DNA from: Sporolactobacillus putidus
GTDB lineage: Bacteria; Bacillota; Bacilli; Bacillales; Sporolactobacillaceae
Length of the DNA stretch: 64,000 bases
Reading direction: 5' to 3'
NCBI RefSeq assembly: GCF_014647035.1
Contig: NZ_BMOK01000004.1
Span: 230,406 to 294,405, forward strand
Below the pieces are notes generated by a model. It saw nothing but the letters and a program-made list of their open reading frames with translations. It ran no database searches and was not told where the DNA came from. Below, one piece after another: positions 1 through 13,491 of this stretch. Within the stretch, counting starts at the first letter, position 1, and each line of letters starts with the position of its first letter. The position numbers and the translations under genes were made by a program.

Positions 1-23
1 ATGAAGCAGGTGGGAAATCAGCG

Positions 24-27
<4 letters not shown>
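1..27 (+). CDS. atpF: ATP synthase F0 subunit b, C-terminal end only
   Basis: The first eight codons read MKQVGNQR followed by TGA. This resembles the usual Bacillus AtpF tail (Tyr-Leu-Lys-Glu-Val-Gly-Asp-type ending), and the stop codon overlaps the atpH start in an ATGA. Subunit b is the peripheral stalk linking the membrane sector to F1. Only the tail is in the window, so the call rests on position in the operon plus this short match. Confidence 0.7.
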
Positions 28-2091
<2,064 letters not shown>

Positions 2092-2192
2092 GTGCGGCCA
2101 TATCGATCCCTTTTTCAAACATAATGCAAGATGAGCCGCTTACAGTCCGTAAACCGCTCGTTTTATCGACCTTGCAAAGGTGGTGAACGAAA

Positions 2193-3059
2193 ATGCCTTC
2201 AATGCGTGACATTAAGGAAAAAATTGCATCGACGAAGAAGATGCGAAAAATTACAAAAGCGATGCAGATGGTATCGGCCGCCAAGCTGAATCACGCACAG
2301 AGCAGTGCCCAGGCTTATTCAGCCTACGCGACTAAACTCAGAGAAGTTGTGGCAAGTATAGCCGGTACGGCTAAAGGGAGCAGTGCGAAGCATCCGATGC
2401 TCCAAAGCCGCCCGGTTAAGAAAACAGCCTATCTGGTGGTCACCGCCGATCGAGGTTTGGCTGGTGCCTATAATAACAACATTCTGAAGTACACACATGA
2501 ACTGATTCAGCAGAAACATCAGTCCAAGGATGAGTACACCATCATTGTCACCGGTAAAGTCGGGCTGAATTATTTTACGAAACGCGGTTATCCGGTCGCG
2601 TTCAGCAAAATCGGCCTGCCCGATGAGCTCTCTTTTGACGACGTGATTGGCATTGCGAAGGACGCGGTTGCTCTTTTCAGTGACAAGAAGATCGATGAGC
2701 TGCATCTGATCTATAACCATCTCATCAATGCCATTTCGCAGAGTCTGGTTAACACCCAAGTGCTCCCTCTGACTGATCTTGAAAAAGAGCCGGTTAAAAA
2801 GGCCAACTATTCCTATGAGCCTGACGAAGATGAAGTTCTGGCAGCATTGCTGCCCCTTTACGCGGAGGGACAGATCTATGGGGCCCTTCTTGATGCCAAG
2901 GCAGCGGAACATGCGGCGCGTATGACGGCGATGAGAAACTCAACGGACAATGCGAGCGAGATTATCGATCATTTGTCTCTGTCCTTTAACCGCGCGCGTC
3001 AGGCCGCAATTACTCAGGAAATTACCGAAATTGTCGGCGGAGCTGCCGCCCTCGAATAA
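2193..3059 (+). CDS. atpG: ATP synthase F1 subunit gamma
   Basis: A 288-residue gamma subunit, the rotating central shaft of F1. The N-terminal helix PSMRDIKEKIASTKKMRKIT and the C-terminal helix with NASEIIDHLSLSFNRARQA and ITQEITEIVGGA are the coiled pair that turns inside the hexamer. The start ATG follows an AAAGGTGG ribosome-binding site. About 100 bases separate it from atpA; I see no gene or clear structure in that gap. It is part of the atp operon. Confidence 0.98.
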   Translation: MPSMRDIKEKIASTKKMRKITKAMQMVSAAKLNHAQSSAQAYSAYATKLREVVASIAGTAKGSSAKHPMLQSRPVKKTAYLVVTADRGLAGAYNNNILKYTHELIQQKHQSKDEYTIIVTGKVGLNYFTKRGYPVAFSKIGLPDELSFDDVIGIAKDAVALFSDKKIDELHLIYNHLINAISQSLVNTQVLPLTDLEKEPVKKANYSYEPDEDEVLAALLPLYAEGQIYGALLDAKAAEHAARMTAMRNSTDNASEIIDHLSLSFNRARQAAITQEITEIVGGAAALE

Positions 3060-3064
3060 ATTAA

Positions 3065-4504
<1,440 letters not shown>

Positions 4505-4511
4505 TGTCTGA

Positions 4512-4982
<471 letters not shown>

Positions 4983-5020
4983 ATTGATCGCGAAGGGTCA
5001 TCAGCCTTTCCATTTTTTAA

Positions 5021-5062
5021 GAGGCACCGCGGATTTTGTAATCTGCGGTGCCTCATTTTTTT
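5021..5062 (+). terminator. Rho-independent terminator of the atp operon
   Basis: A 15-base-pair stem (GAGGCACCGCGGATT pairing with AATCTGCGGTGCCTC, one G:T pair) is followed by ATTTTTTTG. It lies about 40 bases after the atpC stop. Confidence 0.93.
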
Positions 5063-5142
5063 GTTCAGGAAATGTTAAAATTTCGACCTGCGGATAACTG
5101 CCGGTAAATGATCTGAAAGACTTTCGAGGAACCTGAACATAT

Positions 5143-5241
5143 ATCGTCCCTCACGGGAAAATTATCGGCTGTTCCGATAATATATCGGTCTTCACGGAAA
5201 AACATCGATCGTTCCGAAAACAAATCGGCCATGGCATCCCC
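5143..5241. repeat. Degenerate tandem array, 20-21 bp period
   Basis: Five units start with ATCG at 5143, 5164, 5184, 5204 and 5224, with spacings of 21, 20, 20 and 20 bases. Units share the form ATCGGYYNTTCMCGGAAAA. There is no open frame and no obvious coding role. This is the weakest of five intergenic arrays in the window with a period near two helical turns. Confidence 0.7.
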
Positions 5242-5734
5242 AAAGTTCAAGCCACGAGAAAAGATCCCTCAGCAAATAAAATCAGCCGCCGAATAGTCAA
5301 ATTCATTTGTTATCCTTGGTAAATGTTGTTAACCGTTCGCCCTCTGAATACGTTTTAACAACGTGAAAACATCAAAAAATGTGCATATTAAAGGCATTGT
5401 ATAATTTTCACGATATTTGAAGGCAACTTTTGTTACAAAATGAATATTATTTCGACAGGCTGTATTAATTCTGAAAAAACAATCATCATTAAAAGTATGG
5501 TTATTTTTTGTCAATCGCGTTAAAATATACACAGGTCAATCAAGATTATTCTTGTATTACTGTTATATTACATTTATGTAACAGACAAGGAGATGGCTGT
5601 AAGTTTCCATTTTTGTATATGTTTTTGTAAAGAAATCGCTTTTCATTAACCGGATTCAAGCAGCGGTTTTCTGGTGAAATGCAGAAGTGGGAAGAGAGCA
5701 ATACATATTAGGCTCGGGCAGGTGTCAAAAAGTC
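5242..5734. other. AT-rich intergenic region upstream of the ywzB-like gene
   Basis: About 490 bases without a convincing gene. The 5340-5660 part is AT-rich and presumably holds the promoter of the following operon. I could not single out a promoter with good -35 and -10 boxes, and saw no tRNA or known riboswitch pattern. Confidence 0.4.
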
Positions 5735-5965
5735 ATGAATGTCGGCCTACAGGCCCTGATCAGTCTCCTGATTCATCTGATCGCACTGGTTCTGACGTGG
5801 TGGGCGCTTCAAGGTCTCAAAATTGATGTTTTTTTCCGCCATCCGAAAAGCCCGCAGGTGAGAATTCTTTATATTCTTCTTGCTATTGCCATCAGCTATC
5901 CGGTGGCGGAGTTCTTTCTCAGCTACGTAAACTGGTCGCTGATGCTGCCGAAGATCTACGGCTGA
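5735..5965 (+). CDS. ywzB: DUF1146 (YwzB-like) small membrane protein
   Basis: A 76-residue protein of two transmembrane helices. The first runs from about QALISLLIHLIALVLTWWAL, and the second around ILYILLAIAISYPVAEFFL. The pattern TWWALQGLKIDVFFRHPKSPQ resembles B. subtilis YwzB, which also lies just after the atp operon. An earlier in-frame ATG at 5687 is disfavoured because the 5735 ATG follows GGGCAGGTG and gives the family length. The function of this family is unknown; it is followed by ywmB-like and murA genes, as in B. subtilis. Confidence 0.8.
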   Translation: MNVGLQALISLLIHLIALVLTWWALQGLKIDVFFRHPKSPQVRILYILLAIAISYPVAEFFLSYVNWSLMLPKIYG

Positions 5966-6096
5966 GCGCTTTTGCAGCAAAGGAAAAAACACAGCCTTGC
6001 TGCTTGCGAATAAACGTCGGTTTTGACGAAAAGTTCCACGTATGCCTTCCTCTTTCTAAAGGAAATACTGAAAACAGGGAGAGGGGCGTGAAATGT

Positions 6097-6870
6097 ATGA
6101 TTCGGAACTTATTGTTCGTAATGATTGCGCTGTTTGCCGCTTTGTTGATCTTTAGCGGAGCGTACGGGAGAATGGCGGCCGGAGGCGGCATTTCTGCCGG
6201 CCGGCTGGATGCAATGGATCGTGTTCCTTTGTTTGTCGGAGCATTGAAGGAACATGCGGCACTAGTCGACGGTTGGACGGTCTATGCGCGTGAACAACAG
6301 CAAACCATGGACAGCGAAGGAGAATTTCAGAAGCAGACTAATCAGATGACAAAAAAGCTTGCCGGTTACACTTGGCATGAAATCGGGAAAAAGGAAGAGT
6401 ACATCGGCTGGGAGGGCATAAAAAAATCGGAGCCTTCAGGAACGGAGATCAAGATCACTTATCTTGCTTATCCCGTTGGCGGCCGGTTTCAGACAGCCAT
6501 GCTTTACCAATTCCAAAGCCATTCATTTCAAGCGGCTTGGTGGCCGGTTCAAAAGCAGCAAATGCGTAAGGATATGGCTGGAATTTTTAACGGACAAGAG
6601 CAGGCCTTCTCTTGTGTAAGGGCTCATGAGAGTGATAAAATGAGTCTTGGCTTATCGAAAGAAGGAGAACGCTATTTGAAGCTGTTTTCAGCCGTCCCTA
6701 TTGAACGACTGTATGAGAAAACGTTTGTATCGATATCCGCATATACTAAGACATGGAACGATGGAATTTATTCCGGAAAACAAAAAATGAATGTCCAGGT
6801 GGCTTTAAGAAATGACGGGGGTCGTGTCGCCGTCACTTTGGGCACGCCGATCATTACGGTTGAATATTAA
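6097..6870 (+). CDS. ywmB: YwmB-family protein with N-terminal membrane anchor
   Basis: A 257-residue protein with an N-terminal hydrophobic segment (MIRNLLFVMIALFAALLIFS) that is a signal or anchor, followed by a soluble exported domain. Placement between the ywzB-like gene and murA, and segments such as YTWHEIGKKEEYIGW and the late VQVALRNDGG, fit the YwmB (TATA-box-binding-fold, DUF1779) family. The ATG at 6097 follows GAGGGGCG; an in-frame ATG at 6004 would add an unlikely charged leader. Function in the family is not established. Confidence 0.75.
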   Translation: MIRNLLFVMIALFAALLIFSGAYGRMAAGGGISAGRLDAMDRVPLFVGALKEHAALVDGWTVYAREQQQTMDSEGEFQKQTNQMTKKLAGYTWHEIGKKEEYIGWEGIKKSEPSGTEIKITYLAYPVGGRFQTAMLYQFQSHSFQAAWWPVQKQQMRKDMAGIFNGQEQAFSCVRAHESDKMSLGLSKEGERYLKLFSAVPIERLYEKTFVSISAYTKTWNDGIYSGKQKMNVQVALRNDGGRVAVTLGTPIITVEY

Positions 6871-6980
6871 TGAAGGTATGGCTTACAAAAAGACGGGGTC
6901 GCTGTTTCATCGGCACTACTCGTGGCACAGAGGGCGTTTCCGGATCGAGCGAGAGATAAATGGACGCGGAGGGGAAAAGT

Positions 6981-8315
6981 TTGGAGAAAATTATAGTTCG
7001 CGGAGGGAAACGGCTTTCAGGCTCAGTTAAAATTGAAGGCGCGAAAAACGCTGTACTTCCTGTAATTGCCGCTTCGATGCTGGCAAGCGAAGGCATAAGC
7101 ACAATATATAATGTACCGGGACTCGCTGATGTATACACAATAAATGAAGTCCTGCGTTATTTGAACACGTCGGTAAGTTATAAAAATGGAACGATTACAA
7201 TCAATGCGGTGGCTGAATTAATGACGGAAGCCCCTTTTGAATATGTGCGGAAAATGCGGGCATCGTTTCTTGTCATGGGTCCTCTGCTGGCCAGGGTCGG
7301 CCACGCCAAAATCGCTCTTCCGGGAGGATGCGCGATCGGATCCAGGCCAATTGATCAGCATCTTAAAGGGTTTGAAGCCATGGGCGCCAATGTGACGATC
7401 GGAAATGGCTGTATTGAAGCGCGCATCGATGGAAAACTGAAAGGATCGATCATCTGTCTTGACTTCCCGAGTGTTGGCGCTACGGAAAATATCATCATGG
7501 CTGCAACGCTGGCAAAGGGTGAAACGATCCTTGAAAATGCGGCATGCGAGCCGGAAATCGTCAATCTGGCACAGTACCTCAACGCGATGGGTGCAAAAGT
7601 GAGTGGCGCCGGCACAAGTAAAATAAGAATTACCGGTGTTAATCAGCTGCACGGTGCCGAACACACCATTCTGCCCGATCGGATTGAAGCAGGAACGTAC
7701 ATGATTGCCGCGGCCATTACAGGCGGCAATGTACTGGTTGAAAATGCCGAGGCGGATGCCCTACGCCCGCTCATTGCCAAATTGCGTGAAATGGGTGTCG
7801 AAGTGGAACAGGAATTGGGCGGTATCCGCGTCATTGGCACGGATCACTTGCAGGCCGCGGATGTTAAAACGATGCCTCATCCCGGTTTCCCGACGGACCT
7901 GCAGGCGCAAATGATGGCGCTGCTGCTTAAAGCGGCCGGAACATCGGTCATTACGGAAACAGTATTCGAAAACCGTTTCATGCATGTTGAAGAATTCCGG
8001 CGGATGAATGCCTCGATTAAGATCGATGGACGGTCTGCCATTATCAACGCTCCATGCGACCTGCAGGGCGCTGAGGTTACGGCCACCGATCTGCGCGCCG
8101 GAGCGGCGCTTGTAATTGCGGGCCTCGCCGCAAAAGGGTATACTCGCGTCAGCCGCTTGCATCATATCGACCGCGGTTATGTCGATCTGACAGGGAAACT
8201 GAGTGCACTTGGCGCCGACATCGAACGCGTGCGTGTTGAAGAAGCGGAACAGCCTGCTGCAGCTGCGCCGGAACCCTTGAGAACACAGATCGGAGTCAAT
8301 CCGAAATTTGCATAA
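6981..8315 (+). CDS. murA: UDP-N-acetylglucosamine 1-carboxyvinyltransferase
   Basis: A 444-residue MurA, the first committed enzyme of peptidoglycan synthesis. It transfers enolpyruvate from PEP to UDP-GlcNAc in the cytoplasm. The catalytic cysteine is Cys117 in [10 protein letters not shown], the residue alkylated by fosfomycin. The motifs DRIEAGTYM and HPGFPTDLQ are intact. The TTG at 6981 is preferred over ATG 6960 because GGAGGGG precedes it and the protein then starts MEKIIVRGG as in B. subtilis MurAA. It lies in the same position relative to spoIID as in Bacillus. Confidence 0.96.
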   Translation: MEKIIVRGGKRLSGSVKIEGAKNAVLPVIAASMLASEGISTIYNVPGLADVYTINEVLRYLNTSVSYKNGTITINAVAELMTEAPFEYVRKMRASFLVMGPLLARVGHAKIALPGGCAIGSRPIDQHLKGFEAMGANVTIGNGCIEARIDGKLKGSIICLDFPSVGATENIIMAATLAKGETILENAACEPEIVNLAQYLNAMGAKVSGAGTSKIRITGVNQLHGAEHTILPDRIEAGTYMIAAAITGGNVLVENAEADALRPLIAKLREMGVEVEQELGGIRVIGTDHLQAADVKTMPHPGFPTDLQAQMMALLLKAAGTSVITETVFENRFMHVEEFRRMNASIKIDGRSAIINAPCDLQGAEVTATDLRAGAALVIAGLAAKGYTRVSRLHHIDRGYVDLTGKLSALGADIERVRVEEAEQPAAAAPEPLRTQIGVNPKFA

Positions 8316-8341
8316 TCGCACGAACCAAATAGATCGTACCT

Positions 8342-8372
8342 GAGATGCGGGAAGCCTGCATCTCTTTTTTAT
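8342..8372 (+). terminator. Rho-independent terminator after murA
   Basis: The stem GAGATGCGGG / CCTGCATCTC (one G:T pair, AAG loop) is followed by six T residues, 27 bases after the murA stop. Confidence 0.9.
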
Positions 8373-8557
8373 GTTCAAGGGCGGGCTCTGCCCATTCAGC
8401 ATTATATGCCTTTCAATTTTATTTAGACCAGGTTCTTCAATAAAAGGCGATTGTCCTGAATCGGCAAAAAAACTGGCAGCGTTGTGCAGCTCTCTCTTCG
8501 TTCTATGGCCGGCCGGACAGGCATAGAAATAGGGAAAAACGTGTTGGAGGCCAGAAC

Positions 8558-9580
8558 ATGAAGAAAGCCGCCGCACTGCTGCTGTTCGTTTTATCTTTAA
8601 CCATTGTTGTTGTCCCCACCGCCATCGTCCTGCTGTTTTCACAAAACAGAAACCAGCCGAAGCCGGTGGTACAGGAAGCACAGGCGATATTAGCACGGAC
8701 TCTGCCGCAGGCAATTGCCAAAAAGAGCAACGCTCCGGCCATCACTGTAACTGTTTACCGATCAGCACAAAAAAAGACCGACCGCGTCGCTCTTGATGAT
8801 TATCTAGTCGGCGTGGTCGGCTCGGAAATGCCGGCAACTTTCCATCTCGAGGCATTGAAGGCGCAGGCTCTTGCTGCACGAACCTATATTATAGGCAAGA
8901 TGATGAGCGATCCGGGCACCACAGTGACGGATACCGTACAGAATCAGGTCTATAATAGCCGTCAGGATCTGAAAAGGATTTGGGGCAAGGATTACAACCA
9001 GAGGATGGCGAAAATTGAAGCAGCTGTGTCGCAGACGGAAGATGAAGTCATTACTTATCAGGGAAAACTGATTACCCCCGCTTTTTTCTCGACGAGCAAC
9101 GGGCAGACCGAAAACGCTGCCGACTATTGGACCGCTGCTGTCCCTTATCTGAGGTCGGTGCCGAGCCCATGGGACAAATTTTCCCCAAAATACAAAGCTG
9201 AAAAGACGCTCAACGTTTCTGAAGTAGAAAATGCCCTTGCTGTAAAACTGGGCAGCGGTGACGGCGACCCCGGCAAAGTGCTCCGGCGAACGTCAACAAA
9301 TCATGTTGCCGTCTACAGGATTGCCGGTCGAAACTTTACCGGAAGAGAGATACGTGAAAAACTGAGCCTCAATTCCACAGACTTTCAGCTGAAGCAGAGC
9401 GGCATCCGGATCGTTGCCATAACGTATGGAAGAGGGCACGATGTCGGCATGAGCCAGTACGGTGCCGACGGAATGGCGGGAGAAGGCAAGAGTGCCGCTC
9501 AGATCGTCACCTATTATTATCAGGGGACATCGATCAGCAAGATGAACGTGACCGCGAATCATGCCATTGCAATAAAATAG
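8558..9580 (+). CDS. spoIID: Stage II sporulation protein D, peptidoglycan lytic transglycosylase
   Basis: A 340-residue SpoIID with one N-terminal transmembrane segment (residues about 4-27) and an extracytoplasmic lytic domain. It is a mother-cell enzyme that cleaves glycan strands during engulfment. Glu90 in VGSEMP corresponds to the essential glutamate of B. subtilis SpoIID (Glu88), followed by the family motif EALKAQALAARTY. The C-terminal GRGHDVGMSQYGADGMA is also conserved. Length and motifs are normal. It follows murA, as in B. subtilis. By family knowledge it would be expressed from a sigma-E promoter, which I could not place with confidence. Confidence 0.96.
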   Translation: MKKAAALLLFVLSLTIVVVPTAIVLLFSQNRNQPKPVVQEAQAILARTLPQAIAKKSNAPAITVTVYRSAQKKTDRVALDDYLVGVVGSEMPATFHLEALKAQALAARTYIIGKMMSDPGTTVTDTVQNQVYNSRQDLKRIWGKDYNQRMAKIEAAVSQTEDEVITYQGKLITPAFFSTSNGQTENAADYWTAAVPYLRSVPSPWDKFSPKYKAEKTLNVSEVENALAVKLGSGDGDPGKVLRRTSTNHVAVYRIAGRNFTGREIREKLSLNSTDFQLKQSGIRIVAITYGRGHDVGMSQYGADGMAGEGKSAAQIVTYYYQGTSISKMNVTANHAIAIK

Positions 9581-9784
9581 GGGGATATCACTCGAAGAGC
9601 GGTCGTTCAGGAGCCGGCCGGTTTCTGCTGCTGCGGAACACCTTTGAAGGGTTGCGATGCGCGGCAATGAAGCCTTGACGGTGCGGAGTAAAAGGTACAA
9701 TCTCAAAAAATAGGAAACAAATATGAGTTTTTCAAAGAAATTGCCAATTTTTCTGAAAAAAAGCAGTATTTTTTCACTATTAAT

Positions 9785-9814
9785 GTATAGATCGCCCGCA
9801 ATCTGATCACAATG
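9785..9814 (+). promoter_or_regulatory. Candidate sigma-F promoter of spoIIQ
   Basis: GTATA at 9785-9789, a 15-base spacer, then GATCACAATG at 9805-9814. These resemble the forespore sigma-F -35 and -10 elements. The implied transcript start would fall at about 9821, leaving only a short leader with the GAGGTG ribosome-binding site just retained; that tightness lowers confidence. Confidence 0.35.
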
Positions 9815-9833
9815 ATTGCTGAGGTGATGCAAG

Positions 9834-10586
9834 ATGACAGAAAACAAAGATCAAAAGAATTCACAGGAGAAAGAGCTGACCGGCCTGCGCAAACTAGCAA
9901 AACGGCGCTGGTTCTATCCCGCTTTATATCTGGGCGCGGCTTCTCTGGTCATGACAGGGATGCTCCTGTTTCAGGTACTGGGCGCGGAACAGACAAAGAA
10001 TCAGAAGGAAGAAAACCAGGTTGTATTTAATCAGAACAAGCCGGCCGCACCGGTGAACGCCGCTGCCGAAGTCTTCGAATGGCCGGCCGTACAGGCGGAC
10101 ACAAAAGTTATCCAGCCTTTCTATGATGTAAACGGAATACAGCAGGAACAGAAAGCCGCTCTCGTAAACTATGATCAAACTTACGTCCAAAATACAGGCA
10201 TTAACATTGGCGCGAAAGATGGCAAAGCGTTTACGGTAACAGCGGCGATGAGCGGAAAGGTAACGGAGGCGAAAAAAGATAACCTCCTCGGCTATGTGGT
10301 AGCCGTCAAACACAGCAACGGAGTTGAAACCCTGTACCAGAGCCTTGCGTCGATCAGCGTATCGCTCGGACAGCAAGTAGCCCAAGGCGAAACAATCGGC
10401 ACGGCAGGCACAGAAGCGTTCAACAAAAGCATCGGTACCCACGTACATTTTGAAATCCGCAAAACCGGTGTACCTGTCAGTCCGGAAGCCTACATGGCCA
10501 AGGGGACAGCCGATGTGAAAGCTCCGACGTCCGCCGCGCAATCAACAAACGCGAACCAGGCAAGCACAGGGACAAACGGCAAATAA
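9834..10586 (+). CDS. spoIIQ: SpoIIQ-like forespore membrane protein with degenerate LytM domain
   Basis: A 250-residue protein: short cytoplasmic N-terminus, one transmembrane helix (about residues 28-50), then an M23/LytM-like domain (about 115-215). SpoIIQ pairs with SpoIIIAH across the two membranes around the forespore. The LytM metal site is incomplete. The position normally read as His-x-Gly-x-Asp is NTGIN at 120-124, while the second motif THVHFE (His203, His205) is kept. B. subtilis SpoIIQ is likewise incomplete, so an enzyme activity is not expected. A GAGGTG ribosome-binding site precedes the ATG. Confidence 0.92.
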   Translation: MTENKDQKNSQEKELTGLRKLAKRRWFYPALYLGAASLVMTGMLLFQVLGAEQTKNQKEENQVVFNQNKPAAPVNAAAEVFEWPAVQADTKVIQPFYDVNGIQQEQKAALVNYDQTYVQNTGINIGAKDGKAFTVTAAMSGKVTEAKKDNLLGYVVAVKHSNGVETLYQSLASISVSLGQQVAQGETIGTAGTEAFNKSIGTHVHFEIRKTGVPVSPEAYMAKGTADVKAPTSAAQSTNANQASTGTNGK

Positions 10587-10690
10587 CTAAAGCTGACCGG
10601 GCAAGTATCGGATTCTGAGAAAGTCTGTCCATAGTCACGAGCCACGCGCCCGTGGTTTCTGGAGAAACAAAGCTTAGCAATAAAATCGGA

Positions 10691-10724
10691 GGTATCGCGG
10701 CAAAGATAACCGTGATACCTTTTC
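10691..10724 (+). terminator. Terminator after spoIIQ
   Basis: The stem GGTATCGCGG / CCGTGATACC with one G:T pair is followed by TTTTCATT, about 105 bases after the spoIIQ stop. Confidence 0.75.
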
Positions 10725-11057
10725 ATTATGCCTGAAAAACTGATACTATAGTGAAAAGTGCATCCGGAGTGATTACAAACAAAGTCTACTATGCAAGATT
10801 TTCCAGCATCGAGAAAAAGAGGAAAGTTTCCTTCTCTGGTGAATACGATGCATAAATTCCGGCCCATACATATTTTATAGAAAATGCTTTTAGGGGTTGC
10901 TGGCAATCAAATTAAATCGAATCAAAGAAGGGGGGAACTGCTGCTAACCGTACCTGAGCAAAGGCAAAGACTGAAGCAGACGGGAAAAACGATTGACGCG
11001 ATCTGGCTGACCTGTTTTCTGAAACACCTTTCAGGCGCATTAGCAGCGGAACAAATC

Positions 11058-11507
11058 ATGAAGATAGATGATACAGACCGAAAAATACTGGACTGCCTGG
11101 CCGAAGATGGCAGAATGTCCTATGTTGACATCGGCAAGCGGCTCAACTTGTCCAGAGTATCAATACGCGAGCGCGTTCAGCAATTAGTGAAAAACGGAGT
11201 GATCGAAAAATTCGGTGTCGTAATCAATTCGGAACTCGTCGGCAAGACCGTATCAGCCTTCTTTGAAGTTGAATGTGAGCCTTCAGCACTGCTGTCGGTC
11301 GCTCGCAACCTTTCAAAGAATCAGAGTGTGGCCAGCTGCTACCAGATGACCGGACCGAGCATGCTGCATGTGCACGTTCTTGTAGAGGACTTCCACCAGC
11401 TCGAGAATTTCACAAACAAAGAACTCTATTCGATGAAGGGCATTACAAGTGTAAACAGCCATATTCTCCTGCGTCGCTTCAAGAGCCGCAGCGGGTTGAA
11501 ACTCTGA
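11058..11507 (+). CDS. Lrp/AsnC-family transcription regulator, YwrC/ChrS-like
   Basis: A 149-residue regulator. It has an N-terminal helix-turn-helix (MKIDDTDRKILDCLAEDG onward, with RMSYVDIGKRLNLSRVSIRERVQ as the DNA-reading part) and a C-terminal RAM ligand and oligomer domain (about residues 65-145). The ATG at 11058 gives the family length; the open frame runs further upstream to 10884 but that part has no family resemblance. In B. subtilis the Lrp-type gene ywrC (ChrS) accompanies ywrD and the chromate transporter genes, all of which have likely counterparts downstream here. Regulation of those genes is therefore a reasonable inference. The 470 bases between spoIIQ and this gene hold a terminator and otherwise nothing I recognise. 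Confidence 0.85.
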   Translation: MKIDDTDRKILDCLAEDGRMSYVDIGKRLNLSRVSIRERVQQLVKNGVIEKFGVVINSELVGKTVSAFFEVECEPSALLSVARNLSKNQSVASCYQMTGPSMLHVHVLVEDFHQLENFTNKELYSMKGITSVNSHILLRRFKSRSGLKL

Positions 11508-11661
11508 CCGACGGCCGGCCGATTTAAGAAAAAATTGGAACTGGCCGACTCCCATTAAAGGCACCAACGGCTTCCCGAATTGAACGATACATAATTGCTG
11601 TCGAATGCGCGGCGGCTGAATCTGAAAATGTAAATTTGAAAAATGAGAATAATGCTGCAAT

Positions 11662-11688
11662 AAGTCACCCTAAAAAGGTGGCTTTTTT
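11662..11688 (+). terminator. Terminator after the Lrp-type gene
   Basis: The stem AAGTCACC / GGTGGCTT with a seven-base loop runs into a T tract. It lies about 155 bases after the stop codon. Confidence 0.75.
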
Positions 11689-11728
11689 GTTTAATAAGCA
11701 TCATTTTTGAATTTTTTAGAAAAATATG

Positions 11729-11757
11729 TTGATATCTAGTGATTAAAGTCATATAAT
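11729..11757 (+). promoter_or_regulatory. Sigma-A promoter upstream of the MFS gene
   Basis: TTGATA at 11729-11734, a 17-base spacer and a perfect TATAAT at 11752-11757. The spacer and flanks (TGTTGATAT..AG, AAAG.CATATAAT) match a second promoter at 13492-13520 upstream of the glutamyltransferase gene. Confidence 0.8.
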
Positions 11758-12082
11758 ATCATATGTAAGTTAAATTAACATTTTCAGTTAATAATTGTAA
11801 CATGTTTAGTTGTTTATTATTCATAAAGAATTGAAAACGCCGCTGTTTTTAACAATTGGATGCCACGGACGAAATCGGTTGTGATTCACTTTAGTTTGAA
11901 TAAAAGAAAAGTGGATGAGACGCAGGAGGGTTGTTCCGAATTCCATTTTCATCAAGACGGTAAAAAGTAGAGGCTTTACAATAATACCTGTGCACGGGTT
12001 TGCTATATTATCTAAAAATTTTGAACTCGATGTGACTTATTCTGGAAACAACAGATAATAGACATGGAAGGGAAGAATTTCA
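11758..12082. other. Long untranslated leader of the MFS gene
   Basis: About 325 bases between the promoter and the MFS start codon. I see no open frame with a ribosome-binding site and no riboswitch pattern that I recognise, but the length leaves room for leader control. Confidence 0.4.
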
Positions 12083-13321
12083 TTGCCAGAAACCAAAAAG
12101 AATTATATTTTGCTCATCATCCTCTTTTCACTGGGTTGGGCCTTTATGTACGCCGACAGAAATATTTTATCTCCTGTCATGAGCGTAATTGGCCATGACT
12201 GGAACCTGACAAAAAGCCAGCTTGGCTTGATGTCCACTGTGTTTTTTCTCACATACGCAGCCATGCAGATTCCAGCCGGTTTTCTGGCCGATCGTTTTGG
12301 GAGACTGAGCGTGCTGGTCGCAGGCTATATTTTGTTTGGTATCGGAACACTCCTGAGCGGCATGGTCTCCGGATTAGGCATTTTTCTGATCGTAAGGGCA
12401 ATTACCGGCATAGGAGAAGGAACATATTATAGCCCGCAATATGCCATTTCTTCTGTGGCTATCCCGAAAAGGTATCGCGGGGTTTCTTCGGCGGTCATTA
12501 ATAGCGGAATGGCGCTTGGTATATCACTTGGTTTCATTGCATCCAGCTATCTGACTTTTACGCTGAAAAAAAATTGGCAGTTCTCCTTTATCCTGTTTGG
12601 TGTCATGACCGTTGTCGTCGCTATTTTAATCAGTGTTTTTATCAAAGATAATAAGCATTATAAAATCAAACAGGAAAAGGCGAAATCATTGCCTGCAATG
12701 AATTTAAAATTGCTGTTCAGTAAAAACCATATATTCACTTATATTTTGATTTTTTGTTCTCTGTACGGATTTTTCGGCATGCTGACCTGGCTGCCGTATT
12801 ATTTACAGACGGTAAGAGGAGTCGGCGGTTCACAGACCGGAATTATAGCGTCGCTCGTACCATGGGCTTCCATCCCCGGTGCCATATTTTTTGGTTATGT
12901 GTCGGACCGGATTAAAAATAAAAAACCGCTTATCTTGTTTCTGTCATTAGTTGGAGCAGCTTGCCAATTTGTTATTCCATACGCCTCCAACTACTCCTTG
13001 ATGATTGTTGGATTAGTGGTCTATGGATTGGCTGGAAAACTGGCGCTTGATCCGGTTCTTGTAGCCTATATCGCTGAAAATACACCGTCACTGATGTATT
13101 CAAGAGCTTACGGTATTTTTAATTTCGCAGGTGTCGTTTCATCTGTTTTTGCTCCCTATATAACAGGCTATTTTGCGGATCTGACAGGAAAGCTTGAAAT
13201 TGGTTTTTATTTGTCGGGTGTACTGCTCCTGATTGGAGGCATTCTGTTTATGTTCACGAACGCAAAACCAAATGCAAGTTCATACGCGACGCAAAATGTC
13301 GGGGAAATTGCTCCGAACTGA
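12083..13321 (+). CDS. MFS transporter, likely anion/organic acid symporter type
   Basis: A 412-residue protein with about twelve hydrophobic segments and the MFS loop signature ADRFGRL between helices 2 and 3. A central charged loop runs from about KDNKHYKIKQEK to MNLKLLFSKN. The opening GWAFMYADRNILSPVMSVI resembles the anion:cation symporter branch (hexuronate or dicarboxylate carriers). The substrate cannot be told. TTG at 12083 is taken as start after a GGAAGGGA ribosome-binding site. It is transcribed alone between its own promoter and terminator, but its promoter matches that of the neighbouring gamma-glutamyltransferase, so import of a substrate related to that enzyme is possible. Confidence 0.85.
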   Translation: MPETKKNYILLIILFSLGWAFMYADRNILSPVMSVIGHDWNLTKSQLGLMSTVFFLTYAAMQIPAGFLADRFGRLSVLVAGYILFGIGTLLSGMVSGLGIFLIVRAITGIGEGTYYSPQYAISSVAIPKRYRGVSSAVINSGMALGISLGFIASSYLTFTLKKNWQFSFILFGVMTVVVAILISVFIKDNKHYKIKQEKAKSLPAMNLKLLFSKNHIFTYILIFCSLYGFFGMLTWLPYYLQTVRGVGGSQTGIIASLVPWASIPGAIFFGYVSDRIKNKKPLILFLSLVGAACQFVIPYASNYSLMIVGLVVYGLAGKLALDPVLVAYIAENTPSLMYSRAYGIFNFAGVVSSVFAPYITGYFADLTGKLEIGFYLSGVLLLIGGILFMFTNAKPNASSYATQNVGEIAPN

Positions 13322-13388
13322 GAAAAGGTTTGCGAACCGTGCTCAAAAAGAAACGGTTTGATGGTATATTTATATTAAATAGAGTGGA

Positions 13389-13435
13389 GAGCCGGAAAGA
13401 AAATGAATGCCTTTTTCTTATCGGCTCATCTTTTT
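13389..13435 (+). terminator. Terminator after the MFS gene
   Basis: GAGCCG pairs with CGGCTC, with an inner A-rich/T-rich stem extension, followed by ATCTTTTT, about 70 bases after the stop. Confidence 0.8.
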
Positions 13436-13491
13436 GAGATGTTTTTTGGAAAATCTTTTAAATTGACCATTAGACTCTTTTGAGGAATGTG

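Noticed and set aside
5592..5648. Short frame MAVSFHF before the ywzB-like gene
   Set aside because: Its AAGGAG touches the ATG directly, which is too close for initiation, and the peptide has no features.
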